Source of the DNA: Scatosoma sp045654025
GTDB lineage: Bacteria; Bacillota; Clostridia; Christensenellales; Borkfalkiaceae
Reading direction: 5' to 3'
Assembly (NCBI GenBank): GCA_045654025.1
Contig: JAZOMO010000031.1
Coordinates: forward strand, 52,118-116,117
DNA: 64,000 bases
In this document: positions 43,671 to 52,863 of the stretch, piece after piece
Layout of the letters: the number at the start of each line of letters is the position of its first letter
Position numbering within the stretch: position 1 is the stretch's first letter
Made by a program: the position numbers and the translations under genes
The notes under the pieces: model-generated
What the model saw: only the letters and a program-made list of their open reading frames with translations
What the model was told of the DNA's origin: nothing
The model's database searches: none

Positions 43671-45121
43671 TCCTTATCCTCCCACGCTACCGTGTAGAAA
43701 TCCAAGCTTGCCTCTTTGCCCTGCAACGCGTTGCAAAGGCGCTTATAGGCGATGTCACGACAAATATTTTCTTCATTGCTGGTGCACATGATGAACTTAC
43801 GCTGACCGCCGTCCGCCGCATTTTGGTCAAGCACCGCATGCCCCGTCGAGGCAGAACCTGCGAAGAAGTCGAGCACCGTAATATCCTTGCGCTGGTGATA
43901 GCAAATAAACTGCCTCAGCATCTTCGTCGGCTTTTTACCGCCGTTGAACGCAACGCCGCCCTCGTGGCGAATGTTGCCAAAGTCTGCCGCAAAATCATAG
44001 AAATTGCCGATAGGACGGTATTTCTTGCTGGTACCAGCCGCCATTTCCTTCACACGCTCTAAGGGAACGCCCGAATAGAACTGCCCCTGCGTTGCATCCG
44101 GCTTTTGAGGCCCGGTAAAGTAACGATAGCCAAGCCCGTCTTCGCCGATGCCTTCGACCTTGTACAGCGTACCCAAACCGTCGATTTCCTTTCTCGGCTT
44201 TAAGTGCGTTTCAAAGTACTTGCCCGAGGCGTTGCCCTTTACGACGCTGCCCGAAGCCCAAGTCGCCTTCAAGAACCCAAGGCAACCGATGTTCTTTTTC
44301 TCGATTTCATACGCGCCTTTTTGGAAGATTTTTACCTTTCTGCCGCCGATGACCTCTTCGGTGTATTCCCCCGTTTCACGGATTTCGTAGCAGAACTTAT
44401 CCAAGGAATATTCCTCGGCAGGCTTGTTCGCCTTGAACTTGCGCGCGTTCTTCGCGTAGAAGAGTACGTATTCGCACACCTCTTGGAAGTCCTTTTTCTC
44501 GTTCAGGCTCTTGTTGCCGTAGCGCACCTGAATATGGTGAATGGAGAGCTTGTTCTTCTCCCCAAAAATCTTATCGCAAAGGAGCTTCAACGCTGCAAAT
44601 TCGTTGTCGTCGATGGAGATACACAGCAAGCCGTCCTCTGCCATTAACTCTTTCGCCAGTGCCAAACGCTTTGCCATAAACGACGACCAGTAGCTGTGTC
44701 TGTAATCGTCCTCGCCCTCGACGTATTTATCCTTGTACGGCGAGCCGTCCTTACCCTTGTTGTAAGGGGGGTCGATGTAGATAAAGTCGATTTTTCCTTC
44801 GTAATCGGTTTTAAGCGCCGTCAAAGAGGCAAGGTTGTCCCCCTCGATGAGGGCGTGCGTAACACCACCGCCATAGACGGAAAGTTCGTCTTCTTTGCTA
44901 AGGACGGGGACTTTGGTCGAGAGTAGCTCCTCAATCTCCTCACGGTGCTCTTCGTAGACAAGGCCGTAGCGGCGAACACGCAGTTCCGCCTCTAAATCCT
45001 CTACGCAAGCAATCAGCTTTTCCCTTTCCTCGCTCTTTGCCTCCGCCTTCAAATGCGCCTTGATTAAAGCAAGGTTTTCCAAAAGCTGAGCTTTATTTTG
45101 TTTGGATAAATTTTTACTCAT
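43667..45121 (-). CDS. Site-specific DNA methyltransferase (type III Mod-like), no restriction partner
   Basis: 484 residues. An N-terminal helical segment (about 1-66) precedes motif IV FIYIDPPYNKG at about 113-123, and motif I LDFFAGSASTGHAV comes later (about 420-435). This is the circular order of beta-class N6-adenine or N4-cytosine methyltransferases of type III systems. No res gene or other nuclease is adjacent; neighbours are trpS (11 nt) and a LacX-like epimerase (overlap). It is a stand-alone modification gene inside a housekeeping run. The target site cannot be read from sequence. Confidence 0.9.
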   Translation of the reverse strand: MSKNLSKQNKAQLLENLALIKAHLKAEAKSEEREKLIACVEDLEAELRVRRYGLVYEEHREEIEELLSTKVPVLSKEDELSVYGGGVTHALIEGDNLASLTALKTDYEGKIDFIYIDPPYNKGKDGSPYKDKYVEGEDDYRHSYWSSFMAKRLALAKELMAEDGLLCISIDDNEFAALKLLCDKIFGEKNKLSIHHIQVRYGNKSLNEKKDFQEVCEYVLFYAKNARKFKANKPAEEYSLDKFCYEIRETGEYTEEVIGGRKVKIFQKGAYEIEKKNIGCLGFLKATWASGSVVKGNASGKYFETHLKPRKEIDGLGTLYKVEGIGEDGLGYRYFTGPQKPDATQGQFYSGVPLERVKEMAAGTSKKYRPIGNFYDFAADFGNIRHEGGVAFNGGKKPTKMLRQFICYHQRKDITVLDFFAGSASTGHAVLDQNAADGGQRKFIMCTSNEENICRDIAYKRLCNALQGKEASLDFYTVAWEDKE

Positions 45122-45132
45122 TCCTACCCGCC

Positions 45133-46185
45133 TTATTTTCTATCTGCGAAATAATCAATCTTCATCGCCTTTTTGACTGCATCCAAAGTCGCCGCGGCGC
45201 GTTCCTTTGCCTCTTTCGAGCCCTCGTACAGCATATCCCATACCGCAGGGATATCCTTCGCAAATTCTTCGCGACGGGTGCGGATAGGCTCTAACGTTTC
45301 CTGCATGACTGCATTCAAAAGCTTTTTCACCTTCATATCGCCCAAGCCACCGCGTTCGTAATGCGCCTTCATTTCTTCGAGGTTCGCATACTCGGGGGCG
45401 TAAGCAGCAAAATGTTCGTCCTTTGCAAACGCATCAAGGTAGATGAACGTGGGATTATTCTTCGTGTCGCCAGGGTCGGTAACGCGCAGGTGGTTGGGGT
45501 CGGTAAACATGCCCATGACCTTTTGACGGATTTCGTCTGCGCTGTCCGAAAGGTAGATACAGTTGCCCAAGGATTTGCTCATCTTCGCCATGCCGTCCGT
45601 ACCGGGCAAGCGCAAGCAGGACTTATTCGAGGGCAATACCGCCTTCGGCTCTACCAGCGTATCGCCGTACAAGCCGTTGAAGCTTCTGACGATTTCACGC
45701 GCCTGCTCCAACATCGGCAACTGGTCTTCCCCTACGGGAACGGTGTCCGCCATAAACGCCGTAATGTCCGCCGTCTGCGAAACGGGATAGGTCAAAAAGC
45801 CCATGGGCAGGGACATTTCAAAGTTCTTCTGCTTGATTTCCGCCTTGACCGTCGGGTTTCTCTGCAAACGCGCCAAAGTGACGAGGTTCATATAATAGAA
45901 GGTCAGCTCGGTCAGCTCTGCGATATGCGACTGCACGAAAATCGTCGATTTTTTCGGGTCGAGCCCTACCGCCAGATAATCCAGCGCAACTTCCGTAATG
46001 TTCGCGCGCACTTTGTCAGGATTGTCGAAATTGTCGGTGAGCGCCTGCGCATCGGCAATCATAATCCAAATCTTATCAAATTCGCCGCTATTTTGCAGCT
46101 CTACACGTCTGCGCAACGAACCAACGTAGTGCCCGATATGCAATTTTCCCGTGGGTCTATCCCCGGTCAAGATAACCTTTCCCAT
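45133..46185 (-). CDS. trpS: Tryptophanyl-tRNA synthetase
   Basis: Class I synthetase of 350 residues. The HIGH signature is in GKLHIGHYVGSL and the KMSKS loop is in GMAKMSKSLGN. MIADAQALTDNF near residue 40 and PVSQTADITAFMAD are typical. It starts 9 nt after the galM stop. No T-box or tryptophan leader is seen, so it depends on the pyr-run transcript or an internal promoter. Confidence 0.96.
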   Translation of the reverse strand: MGKVILTGDRPTGKLHIGHYVGSLRRRVELQNSGEFDKIWIMIADAQALTDNFDNPDKVRANITEVALDYLAVGLDPKKSTIFVQSHIAELTELTFYYMNLVTLARLQRNPTVKAEIKQKNFEMSLPMGFLTYPVSQTADITAFMADTVPVGEDQLPMLEQAREIVRSFNGLYGDTLVEPKAVLPSNKSCLRLPGTDGMAKMSKSLGNCIYLSDSADEIRQKVMGMFTDPNHLRVTDPGDTKNNPTFIYLDAFAKDEHFAAYAPEYANLEEMKAHYERGGLGDMKVKKLLNAVMQETLEPIRTRREEFAKDIPAVWDMLYEGSKEAKERAAATLDAVKKAMKIDYFADRK

Positions 46186-46194
46186 ATTCTTCTC

Positions 46195-47226
46195 CTATTT
46201 TGTTGCAATAAATTCGTAAATTGTTTGACTTTCGTACCGCTGACCCGCCTCGTAAATCGAGCTACCGTACGCCGCATAAGCAGGTGCGTTCACGTTATCG
46301 GGAATCGCCTGCGTTTCGAGACACAGCCCGTCCCCTCTGCCGTAATATCCGCCTTTGCCGTCCATATCCAGGAAGTTGCCTGCATACAGCTGTACCGACG
46401 GCAACGTGGTATAACAAAGCATCGTAATCCCCGACTTATCACCGCAAAGGGTCGCAAACGGCAACGCCGTATCTCTGCCTTTTTCCAAGACGAAACAATG
46501 GTCGTAGCCGTTCCCCTTTTGAAGGTCGGTATCGTGCGCCAAGCAAGCATCGCCGCTTTCCACCGTCTTTGGCGTGCGGAAGTCGAAGGGGGTGTTCTCC
46601 ACTTTGCAGAACTTCCCGTCGGGAATCATATTTTCGTCCGTAGACAAGTAGTAAGGGGCGTTCATTTGCAGGGTATGCTGATAAGCAGAACCCGTACCTG
46701 CCCCATTCAAATTAAAGTAAGCGTGGCTGGTGAGGTTGATCGCCGTCGCTTTATCCGACACCGCCTCGTACGTGATTTTCAACGCAGAGCCTTCCAACGA
46801 ATACACCACTTTGAGGCGCAAATTCCCCGGATAATTCTCCTCACCGTCGGGGGAGAATAAGGTCAACACAAGGCGGTCTGCCGTGTGCTCCTCTACGGTA
46901 AAAATACGCTTGTCATAGCCCACTTTGCCGCCGTGCAGATGGTTGCCTCGGTCGTTACAATAGAGGGCGTATTCCACGCCGTCCACCGTCAATTTTCCAC
47001 CTCGGATGCGGTTGGCAAACCGTCCGCATATTGCGCCGATTGTACCACCCTTTTCCAAATACTCCGCAGGAGTATCGTAGCCCAAAACGACGTCCAGACC
47101 CTTTTCTTTCACCACAAGCGATTGCAAAATACCTCCCATCGAAAGAATGGTTGCCTTTAAGAACGCATTTTCTAAGGTGTAGGCAAACACTTCTTGTTCG
47201 CCTATTATCCCAAAGCTTTTCTTCAT
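46195..47226 (-). CDS. galM: Aldose 1-epimerase (galactose mutarotase)
   Basis: Interconverts alpha and beta sugar anomers. In 343 residues GGILQSLVV, GRFANRIRGG, HGGKVGYDKRIF, SHAYFNLNGAGTG and DHCFVL carry the substrate and catalytic residues of the GalM fold. ATG 47226 starts 1 nt after the pyrE stop. No galK, galT or galE is nearby, so the physiological sugar is open. Confidence 0.93.
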   Translation of the reverse strand: MKKSFGIIGEQEVFAYTLENAFLKATILSMGGILQSLVVKEKGLDVVLGYDTPAEYLEKGGTIGAICGRFANRIRGGKLTVDGVEYALYCNDRGNHLHGGKVGYDKRIFTVEEHTADRLVLTLFSPDGEENYPGNLRLKVVYSLEGSALKITYEAVSDKATAINLTSHAYFNLNGAGTGSAYQHTLQMNAPYYLSTDENMIPDGKFCKVENTPFDFRTPKTVESGDACLAHDTDLQKGNGYDHCFVLEKGRDTALPFATLCGDKSGITMLCYTTLPSVQLYAGNFLDMDGKGGYYGRGDGLCLETQAIPDNVNAPAYAAYGSSIYEAGQRYESQTIYEFIATK

Positions 47227-47227
47227 C

Positions 47228-47887
47228 TTACGCCCCGTACGTTTCACGATACGCGTACATCGCAGGCAAGTGCTCCTTACCCTCGATAACGCCCTGTTCA
47301 ATCGCCTCGATAATGTCGTTCATATTGACGACGGAGTAGACGTCGATGCCGTATTCTTCCTTTGCCATCTTCACCGCGGAAAGGTCGGAATTCAGCGCCT
47401 TTTCCATACGGTCTACGGAGATAATCATACCAACGACCTCTACGTTTGCCGCCGCCGCAAGCTTGGGCAGAATTTCACCAAGCGCCTTACCGCTAGTCAT
47501 AACGTCCTCGATGATGATAACCTTTTCGCCGTCTGCAAGCTGTTTACCAACGAACAAGCCGCCCTCGCCGTGGTCCTTGACTTCCTTTCTGTCAAAGCAA
47601 TAGTTCAGCTCCTTTCCATATCCGCTATACAGAGCAATCGCCGTCGCCACGGAAAGAGGAATCCCTTTATACGCAGGGCCGACCAGCGTTTCCGCCTCCA
47701 AGCCGTTCTGCGCAATACAAGCGGCGTAGTATTCGCCAAGCTTTGCGAGCTGTTTGCCCGTCTTGTAGTTGCCCGTGTTGATGAAATAGGGTGCTTTTCT
47801 GCCGCTCTTTAAGGTAAATTCCCCAAAGCGCAGTACGCCGTTTTCTACCATGAAACGAATAAATTGTTGCTTGTAATTGTATTCCAT
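47228..47887 (-). CDS. pyrE: Orotate phosphoribosyltransferase
   Basis: Joins orotate to PRPP to make OMP. The 219-residue protein has GRKAPYFINTGNYKTG near the start, LVGPAYKGIPLSVATAIA, and the PRPP motif VIIIEDVMTSGKALGE. It lies 13 nt after the pyrD stop. Confidence 0.96.
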   Translation of the reverse strand: MEYNYKQQFIRFMVENGVLRFGEFTLKSGRKAPYFINTGNYKTGKQLAKLGEYYAACIAQNGLEAETLVGPAYKGIPLSVATAIALYSGYGKELNYCFDRKEVKDHGEGGLFVGKQLADGEKVIIIEDVMTSGKALGEILPKLAAAANVEVVGMIISVDRMEKALNSDLSAVKMAKEEYGIDVYSVVNMNDIIEAIEQGVIEGKEHLPAMYAYRETYGA

Positions 47888-47900
47888 AATCTACCTCGAT

Positions 47901-48818
47901 TTATCTTTGATTGAGCGTTAATACACCCGTCAACTCGGAAACGTTTGCAACGCCGTGTCTGTCACACCACTCGTCCAAGCCTTTGATGATTTTCGGCATC
48001 GCGTACGGATCGGTAAAGTTCGCCGTACCCACCTGCACCGCCGTTGCGCCTGCCATCAAAAATTCAATGGCGTCCTCCGCGCAAGTGATACCACCCATAC
48101 CCACGACGGGGATTTTGACGGCATGCGCCGCCTCGTATACCATTCTAACGGCAATCGGCTTTACGCCTGCGCCCGACACACCGCCCGTGTTGTTGGCGAT
48201 AATCGGCCGTCTTCTCTCAATGTCAATCGCCATACCCGTCAGGGTGTTAATCAAGGAGATTGCATCCGCGCCGCCGTTTTCCGCCGCCATAGCGTTAACA
48301 GCAATACTCTCCACGTTCGGGGAAAGCTTGACCATCAGCGGGGTCTTTTTAAGAGCGCTCTTTGCGATTTTCGCCACCTCTTCCACCGATTGCGGCTTGA
48401 TACCAAACGCCATACCGCCGCTTTTTACGTTGGGGCAGGAGATGTTCAATTCGACCATATCCACCAAGCCGTCCAAGCGTTCGCAGATTGCGCGATAGTC
48501 GTCCAAAGTTTTCCCTGCGACGTTGGCAATCACTGCCGTACCCGTGGATTTCAGCCACGCAAGGTCGTGCTCGATAAAATGCTCCACGCCGGGGTTTTGC
48601 AAGCCTACGGCGTTCAAAATGACGCCCCTGCTCTCTGCAATACGGGGGGTGGGGTTGCCAAGACGGGGCTCGTTGGTCAAGCCCTTCGTCGAAATGCCGC
48701 CCACCGTACCGATATCGTACAGTTCGTTAAATTCCCGTCCAAAGCCCACCGTACCCGATGCGCCGATGACGGGGTTTTTCAAGGTTATTCCACACAAATT
48801 CACCGATAAATTCGCCAT
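47901..48818 (-). CDS. pyrD: Dihydroorotate dehydrogenase, NAD-dependent catalytic subunit (type 1B)
   Basis: FMN TIM-barrel enzyme of 305 residues that oxidises dihydroorotate. NPVIGASGTVGFG, GLQNPGVEHF, LNISCPNVKSGG and GMGGITCAEDAIEFLMAGA are the flavin and substrate blocks; a Cys (ISCPN) acts as base in class 1. pyrK, the electron-transfer subunit, is immediately upstream, which defines type 1B. Confidence 0.96.
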   Translation of the reverse strand: MANLSVNLCGITLKNPVIGASGTVGFGREFNELYDIGTVGGISTKGLTNEPRLGNPTPRIAESRGVILNAVGLQNPGVEHFIEHDLAWLKSTGTAVIANVAGKTLDDYRAICERLDGLVDMVELNISCPNVKSGGMAFGIKPQSVEEVAKIAKSALKKTPLMVKLSPNVESIAVNAMAAENGGADAISLINTLTGMAIDIERRRPIIANNTGGVSGAGVKPIAVRMVYEAAHAVKIPVVGMGGITCAEDAIEFLMAGATAVQVGTANFTDPYAMPKIIKGLDEWCDRHGVANVSELTGVLTLNQR

Positions 48819-48828
48819 AGTCCACCTA

Positions 48829-49584
48829 TTAGAGTTGCACTTCTACCGAGTTAAAGACGGGGCCATCTTTGCAGACGCGCGCGTTCGCGCCGTTCGTCAT
48901 GGCGCATACGCATACGAGGCAAGCCCCAATTCCGCAGCCCATTCTCTCTTCCAAGGAAACAAAGCAGGTCAAGCCTTCACGCTCGGTCACTTGTTTCAGC
49001 GCGCGGAGCATGGGCATCGGCCCACACGCAAGCACCACGTCGGGGCGGTTGCCTGCCGCAAGGTCTTTCTCAAACGCCTGCACGGCGTTCATCTTCTCGC
49101 CGTAGCTACCGTCGTCGCTGACGACAACGCATTTGTCTGCTTTCTGCAATTCTTCCAACATACAGACCGCCGCTTTGTTGCGGAAACCCATGTACGAGGA
49201 AATTTGCTTTTTGCCAAGGTATTCACGCAGGACGGACACCAAGGGGAAAATCCCCACACCGCCGCCTACCAGCGCAACCTTTTGTTCGCCCTCTTCCACG
49301 AAAAAGCCGTTGCCAAGGGGCATTAAAACATTGAGTTGCTCCCCTGCCGACGTACCTTTCAGCTTTTGCGTGCCTTCGCCTTTGACTTGGTAGCAGAAGG
49401 TAATCTCTCTGCCCTCTACCTTGCAAATGGCAATCGGACGGCGGAGAAGATGACTGCCGCCTACGGCAATCTCCCCAAACTGTCCGCAACGCACCTTGAC
49501 GTCCTCGTCCACACGGAAGGTAATCGAATACACGCCGTTTGCAATTTGTTTATTTTCGACAATCGTCGCCAAATAATCTTTCAT
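48829..49584 (-). CDS. pyrK: Dihydroorotate dehydrogenase electron-transfer subunit
   Basis: Carries electrons from PyrD to NAD through FAD and a [2Fe-2S] cluster. In 251 residues LLRRPIAICKVEG is the FAD part and GGGVGIFPLVSVLREYL the NAD part. The C-terminal cysteines (MGCGIGACLVCVCAM, then RVCKDGPVF) bind the cluster. ATG 49584 is the start; reading further upstream overlaps pyrF. Confidence 0.95.
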   Translation of the reverse strand: MKDYLATIVENKQIANGVYSITFRVDEDVKVRCGQFGEIAVGGSHLLRRPIAICKVEGREITFCYQVKGEGTQKLKGTSAGEQLNVLMPLGNGFFVEEGEQKVALVGGGVGIFPLVSVLREYLGKKQISSYMGFRNKAAVCMLEELQKADKCVVVSDDGSYGEKMNAVQAFEKDLAAGNRPDVVLACGPMPMLRALKQVTEREGLTCFVSLEERMGCGIGACLVCVCAMTNGANARVCKDGPVFNSVEVQL

Positions 49585-49588
49585 TTTC

Positions 49589-50497
49589 TCAATTTCCCAT
49601 TTTGCCGATGACGGACGACAAGTCCTTCTGCATCGCAATGCACGCTTCACGCGCCGCCTCGTAGTAAGTACCGCCATTTTTCTTATACGCACACAAAATC
49701 CCACGGGAGTTGTTGACAACACCGCCCAAACCGTTCGCGCCAAAACAGCTCTTCAACATTTCTGCGTTACCGCCCTGCGCGCCGTAGCCGGGGATTAAGA
49801 AGAAGGTATGAGGCAACACTTCACGGAGACGAGCCGCTTCCGTAGGATGGGTTGCGCCTACCACCGCGCCTACCGCCGAATAGCCGTATTTACCGATGGT
49901 ACTTTCCCCCCATTTTTCCACCAAGCCGCCCATATATTCGTAGATAGGCGTGCCGTTTTCAAGTACGAGGTTTTGCAGTTCCCCACTCGAAGGGTTGGAG
50001 GTCTTTACAAGTACGAAAATACCCTTGTCGTTCTTTTCGCACTGTTCAACGAACGGAGCAATACCGTCCGTGCCCAAATAACCGTTGACCGTCACGTAGT
50101 CCGAAGGGAAAGGCTTGTAAGCATTTCCGTTGACTTCCGTTTCGCCAAGGAAGGTCTTTGCATAGCAGGACGCCGTCGAGCCGATGTCGTTGCGCTTTGC
50201 ATCCGCAATCACAACCAAGCCCTTCTCCGCCGCATACTTCAAGGTTTCCTCATAGGCCTTCATACCAGCCACGCCGTACATTTCGTAATAAGCGATTTGC
50301 ACCTTCACGGAGGGCACGATGTCGTATACGCTGTCTATAATCTTTTTGTTGAATTCAAGCACTCTCTCCGCCGCATCTTCAAAGGTCGTTGCGCCTGCCT
50401 TCATCTCGTCGGGCAGGTAGTCAAACAGCGTATCCAAACCTACGCAGGTCGGGTTTTGCATTTCGATAATTTTATCAATCAGTCTATCGGTAATCAT
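49589..50497 (-). CDS. pyrF: Orotidine 5'-phosphate decarboxylase (long form)
   Basis: Decarboxylates OMP to UMP. At 302 residues it is the longer type 2 form. CVGLDTLFDYLP near the start, the catalytic DAKRNDIGST and a C-terminal IPGYGAQGGNAE are clear. It lies 12 nt after the pyrC stop. Confidence 0.95.
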   Translation of the reverse strand: MITDRLIDKIIEMQNPTCVGLDTLFDYLPDEMKAGATTFEDAAERVLEFNKKIIDSVYDIVPSVKVQIAYYEMYGVAGMKAYEETLKYAAEKGLVVIADAKRNDIGSTASCYAKTFLGETEVNGNAYKPFPSDYVTVNGYLGTDGIAPFVEQCEKNDKGIFVLVKTSNPSSGELQNLVLENGTPIYEYMGGLVEKWGESTIGKYGYSAVGAVVGATHPTEAARLREVLPHTFFLIPGYGAQGGNAEMLKSCFGANGLGGVVNNSRGILCAYKKNGGTYYEAAREACIAMQKDLSSVIGKMGN

Positions 50498-50509
50498 TCT
50501 TTCTTCCTT

Positions 50510-51772
50510 TTATGCCGTATATTTGACATCGCCGTCTACAATCGTGTATTTTACTACGCCGCTGAGCTTATATCCATTGAAGGGGGTGTTTTTGCCCTTG
50601 CTGACAAATTTCGCGCTGTCCACCGTCCATTCCTCGTCCACGTTGACGATGGTAAGGTCTGCAACCTTGCCCTCTGCAATCTCGCCACCTTCCAAGCCTA
50701 ACACCTTTGCAGGTTGATAGGACATTTTGTCTGCGATTTCACTCAGGGAAAGCGTACCCGACTTATACAGGTATTCCAAGGCAAACCCAAGCGAGGTTTC
50801 AATGCCGCTGATGCCGAACGCCGCCAAGGGGTACTCCACGTTCTTGTCGTCTGCGTGATGAGGCGCGTGGTCGGTGACGATACAATCGAGCGTACCATCC
50901 TTCAAGCCCTCGATAATCGCAAGTCTATCCTTCTCCTCACGAATGGGGGGATTGACCTTCGTATTCGTGTCGTAGCCCAAGATAACTTCATCCGTTGCCG
51001 CAAAGTAATGGGGGCAGGTTTCCGCAGACACCTTTACGCCTGCGCGTTTCGCATCGCGGATGAGGCGCACGCCGCTGTACGTTGATACGTGGCAGATATG
51101 CACGGGGCAATCGAGTTCTTCTGCTAAGGCAAGCTCTCTTGCAATAATCACGTCTTCCGCCGCGCGGGGAATCCCCTTAATGCCTGCAATCGTTGCAGAT
51201 AAACCCTCGTGCACCGAGCCGCCGTCCACCAAATCCTTATCCTCACAATGGCAGAGGCATTTCAAACCAAAACCCTTTGCATACAGCATCGCGTTGTACA
51301 TAAGGCGGGCGTTCTTTACCGCTACGCCGTCGTCGGAGATCGCCACCGCGCCAGCCTTTTTCATACTGCCGATTGCCGCAAGCTCTTCGCCCTTACTGCC
51401 TTTCGTGATTGCGCCGATGGGGTGGATTTTGCAGAGGTTTACCTCTTTCGCCCTCGTCTTGATGTAGCTAACCACTACTTTATTGTCCGTAACGGGGTTA
51501 GTGTTGGGCATACAGCATACTTGCGTAAAGCCACCCTTCACCGCCGCCTGCGCGCCGCTTTCGATGTTTTCCTTTCTCTCAAAGCCTGGCTCACGCAGAT
51601 GTACGTGAATGTCGATAAGGCCGGGGAAGACGTGCAAACCGCTTGCATCCACCACCTGTTCGCCGTCCACGCAAATGTCGTCGGCAATCTTTACGATTTT
51701 ACCGTCCTTAACGAGGACGTCCTTTTTCGCCAAGCCATCTCTCAATACCAAAGTACCGTTTTTGATAATCAT
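50510..51772 (-). CDS. pyrC: Dihydroorotase
   Basis: Zinc amidohydrolase closing carbamoyl aspartate to dihydroorotate. In 420 residues FPGLIDIHVHLREPGFE, a VHICHVST metal site, ETCPHYFAATDE and VTDHAPHHADDKN are present, with a C-terminal DLTIVNVDEEW. It overlaps pyrB by 4 nt. Confidence 0.95.
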   Translation of the reverse strand: MIIKNGTLVLRDGLAKKDVLVKDGKIVKIADDICVDGEQVVDASGLHVFPGLIDIHVHLREPGFERKENIESGAQAAVKGGFTQVCCMPNTNPVTDNKVVVSYIKTRAKEVNLCKIHPIGAITKGSKGEELAAIGSMKKAGAVAISDDGVAVKNARLMYNAMLYAKGFGLKCLCHCEDKDLVDGGSVHEGLSATIAGIKGIPRAAEDVIIARELALAEELDCPVHICHVSTYSGVRLIRDAKRAGVKVSAETCPHYFAATDEVILGYDTNTKVNPPIREEKDRLAIIEGLKDGTLDCIVTDHAPHHADDKNVEYPLAAFGISGIETSLGFALEYLYKSGTLSLSEIADKMSYQPAKVLGLEGGEIAEGKVADLTIVNVDEEWTVDSAKFVSKGKNTPFNGYKLSGVVKYTIVDGDVKYTA

Positions 51773-52698
51773 GCGTTCGCCTCCCTATATTCGTTCAACA
51801 ATTTCAGCAGAGCCATACGCACCGCTACGCCCGACAAGACTTGATCTTCGATACGGCTTCTCTCGTGGTCGATGACACCGCTAGAAAGTTCCACGCCGCG
51901 ATTGACGGGACCGGGGTGCAACACAATTGCGTTCGGCTTTGCGTACGAGAGCATTTTCTCGTCCACGCCGTAAAACGCCGCGTATTCCCCAAGCGAGGGG
52001 AAGTTGCCTGCCTGCTGACGTTCCAGCTGAATTCTAAGCCCCATCACGACGTCTGCGCCGTCCAACGCCTCTTCACGGCTGCGGCATAATTTTGCGCCCA
52101 ACTTGTCTATCCCTCTCGGAATCAGAGTTTCAGGGGCACACATTCTCACTTCCGCGCCCATCGTCTTCAACCCGAACAGGTTGGATTTTGCCACGCGCGA
52201 ATGTTTGATATCGCCAAGAATTGCCACCTTCAAGCCTTTCAAGCTACCGAAGGTTTCTTGCATTGTCAGCATATCGAGAAGCGCCTGAGAGGGATGTTCG
52301 TTCATGCCGTCGCCCGCGTTCAGAACGCTTGCCTTCACCGTCTTTGCCAGAAGGTGCGCCGCGCCGCCCATCGGGTGGCGAATGATGATGAAATCATTCT
52401 TCTGCGCGTCCAGCGTCTTACCCGTGTCAATCAGGGTTTCCCCCTTTGCCACCGAGGAGTTGCCCGCCACGATGTTGATGGTGGTTGCGCCTAAGTATTT
52501 TGCCGCCTGCTCAAAGCTGGTACGCGTGCGCGTCGAATTCTCGTAGAACAAGACGGTTGCCGTCTTGCCTGCCAAGTCATCCATTTTCTTTTCGCCTTTT
52601 TTGATGCGCTGTTTCATCTGCGCCGCAAGGGTTAAAATTTCAGAAATCTCTTCCTCGCTCGCATCAATCAGCCCCAGTACGTCCTTTCTTTTCAGCAT
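51769..52698 (-). CDS. pyrB: Aspartate carbamoyltransferase catalytic subunit
   Basis: First committed step of pyrimidine synthesis, 309 residues. The carbamoyl-phosphate motif STRTRTSFEQAAKYLGA, the HPSQALLDMLTM block and VMGLRIQLERQQ are present. No pyrI regulatory subunit is in the window. It is the first gene of the eleven-gene run, with an AGGAGAAG site and the leader terminator at 52725-52756 just upstream. Confidence 0.97.
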   Translation of the reverse strand: MLKRKDVLGLIDASEEEISEILTLAAQMKQRIKKGEKKMDDLAGKTATVLFYENSTRTRTSFEQAAKYLGATTINIVAGNSSVAKGETLIDTGKTLDAQKNDFIIIRHPMGGAAHLLAKTVKASVLNAGDGMNEHPSQALLDMLTMQETFGSLKGLKVAILGDIKHSRVAKSNLFGLKTMGAEVRMCAPETLIPRGIDKLGAKLCRSREEALDGADVVMGLRIQLERQQAGNFPSLGEYAAFYGVDEKMLSYAKPNAIVLHPGPVNRGVELSSGVIDHERSRIEDQVLSGVAVRMALLKLLNEYREANA

Positions 52699-52724
52699 CT
52701 TCTTCTCCTATTTCGTATGTCGTA

Positions 52725-52771
52725 CAAAAAAAGTCTTGGGCGTAGTACCCAAGACTTCACTTCGGCACTAC
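52725..52771 (-). promoter_or_regulatory. Terminator-type attenuator in the pyr leader
   Basis: On the minus strand AGTCTTGGG and CCCAAGACT form a 9-bp stem followed by TTTTTTT, between the promoter and pyrB. An upstream GTAGTGCC (52764-52771) can pair with GGTACTAC (52742-52749), which would take the loop and two G of the terminator arm and so act as an antiterminator. No PyrR-type recognition hairpin was found. Confidence 0.8.
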
Positions 52772-52792
52772 TTCCGCCGTTTTCTTCCGTCT

Positions 52793-52821
52793 ATTATAAC
52801 ACAGTTTTTTTACTTTGTAAA
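52793..52821 (-). promoter_or_regulatory. Promoter of the pyr-galM-trpS-proS run
   Basis: On the minus strand: TTTACA, 17-nt spacer, TATAAT. The predicted leader of about 88 nt contains the attenuator and ends in AGGAGAAG before ATG 52698. Confidence 0.9.
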
Positions 52822-52863
52822 GGATATGAACCGCCCGTAATGGAAAAAATATTATTTTTTCTA

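Noticed and set aside
45361..46860. A 499-codon open frame on the plus strand
   Set aside because: It is antisense to trpS and galM, whose HIGH, KMSKS and mutarotase motifs are intact. It has no ribosome-binding site and an Arg/His-rich composition typical of shadow frames.
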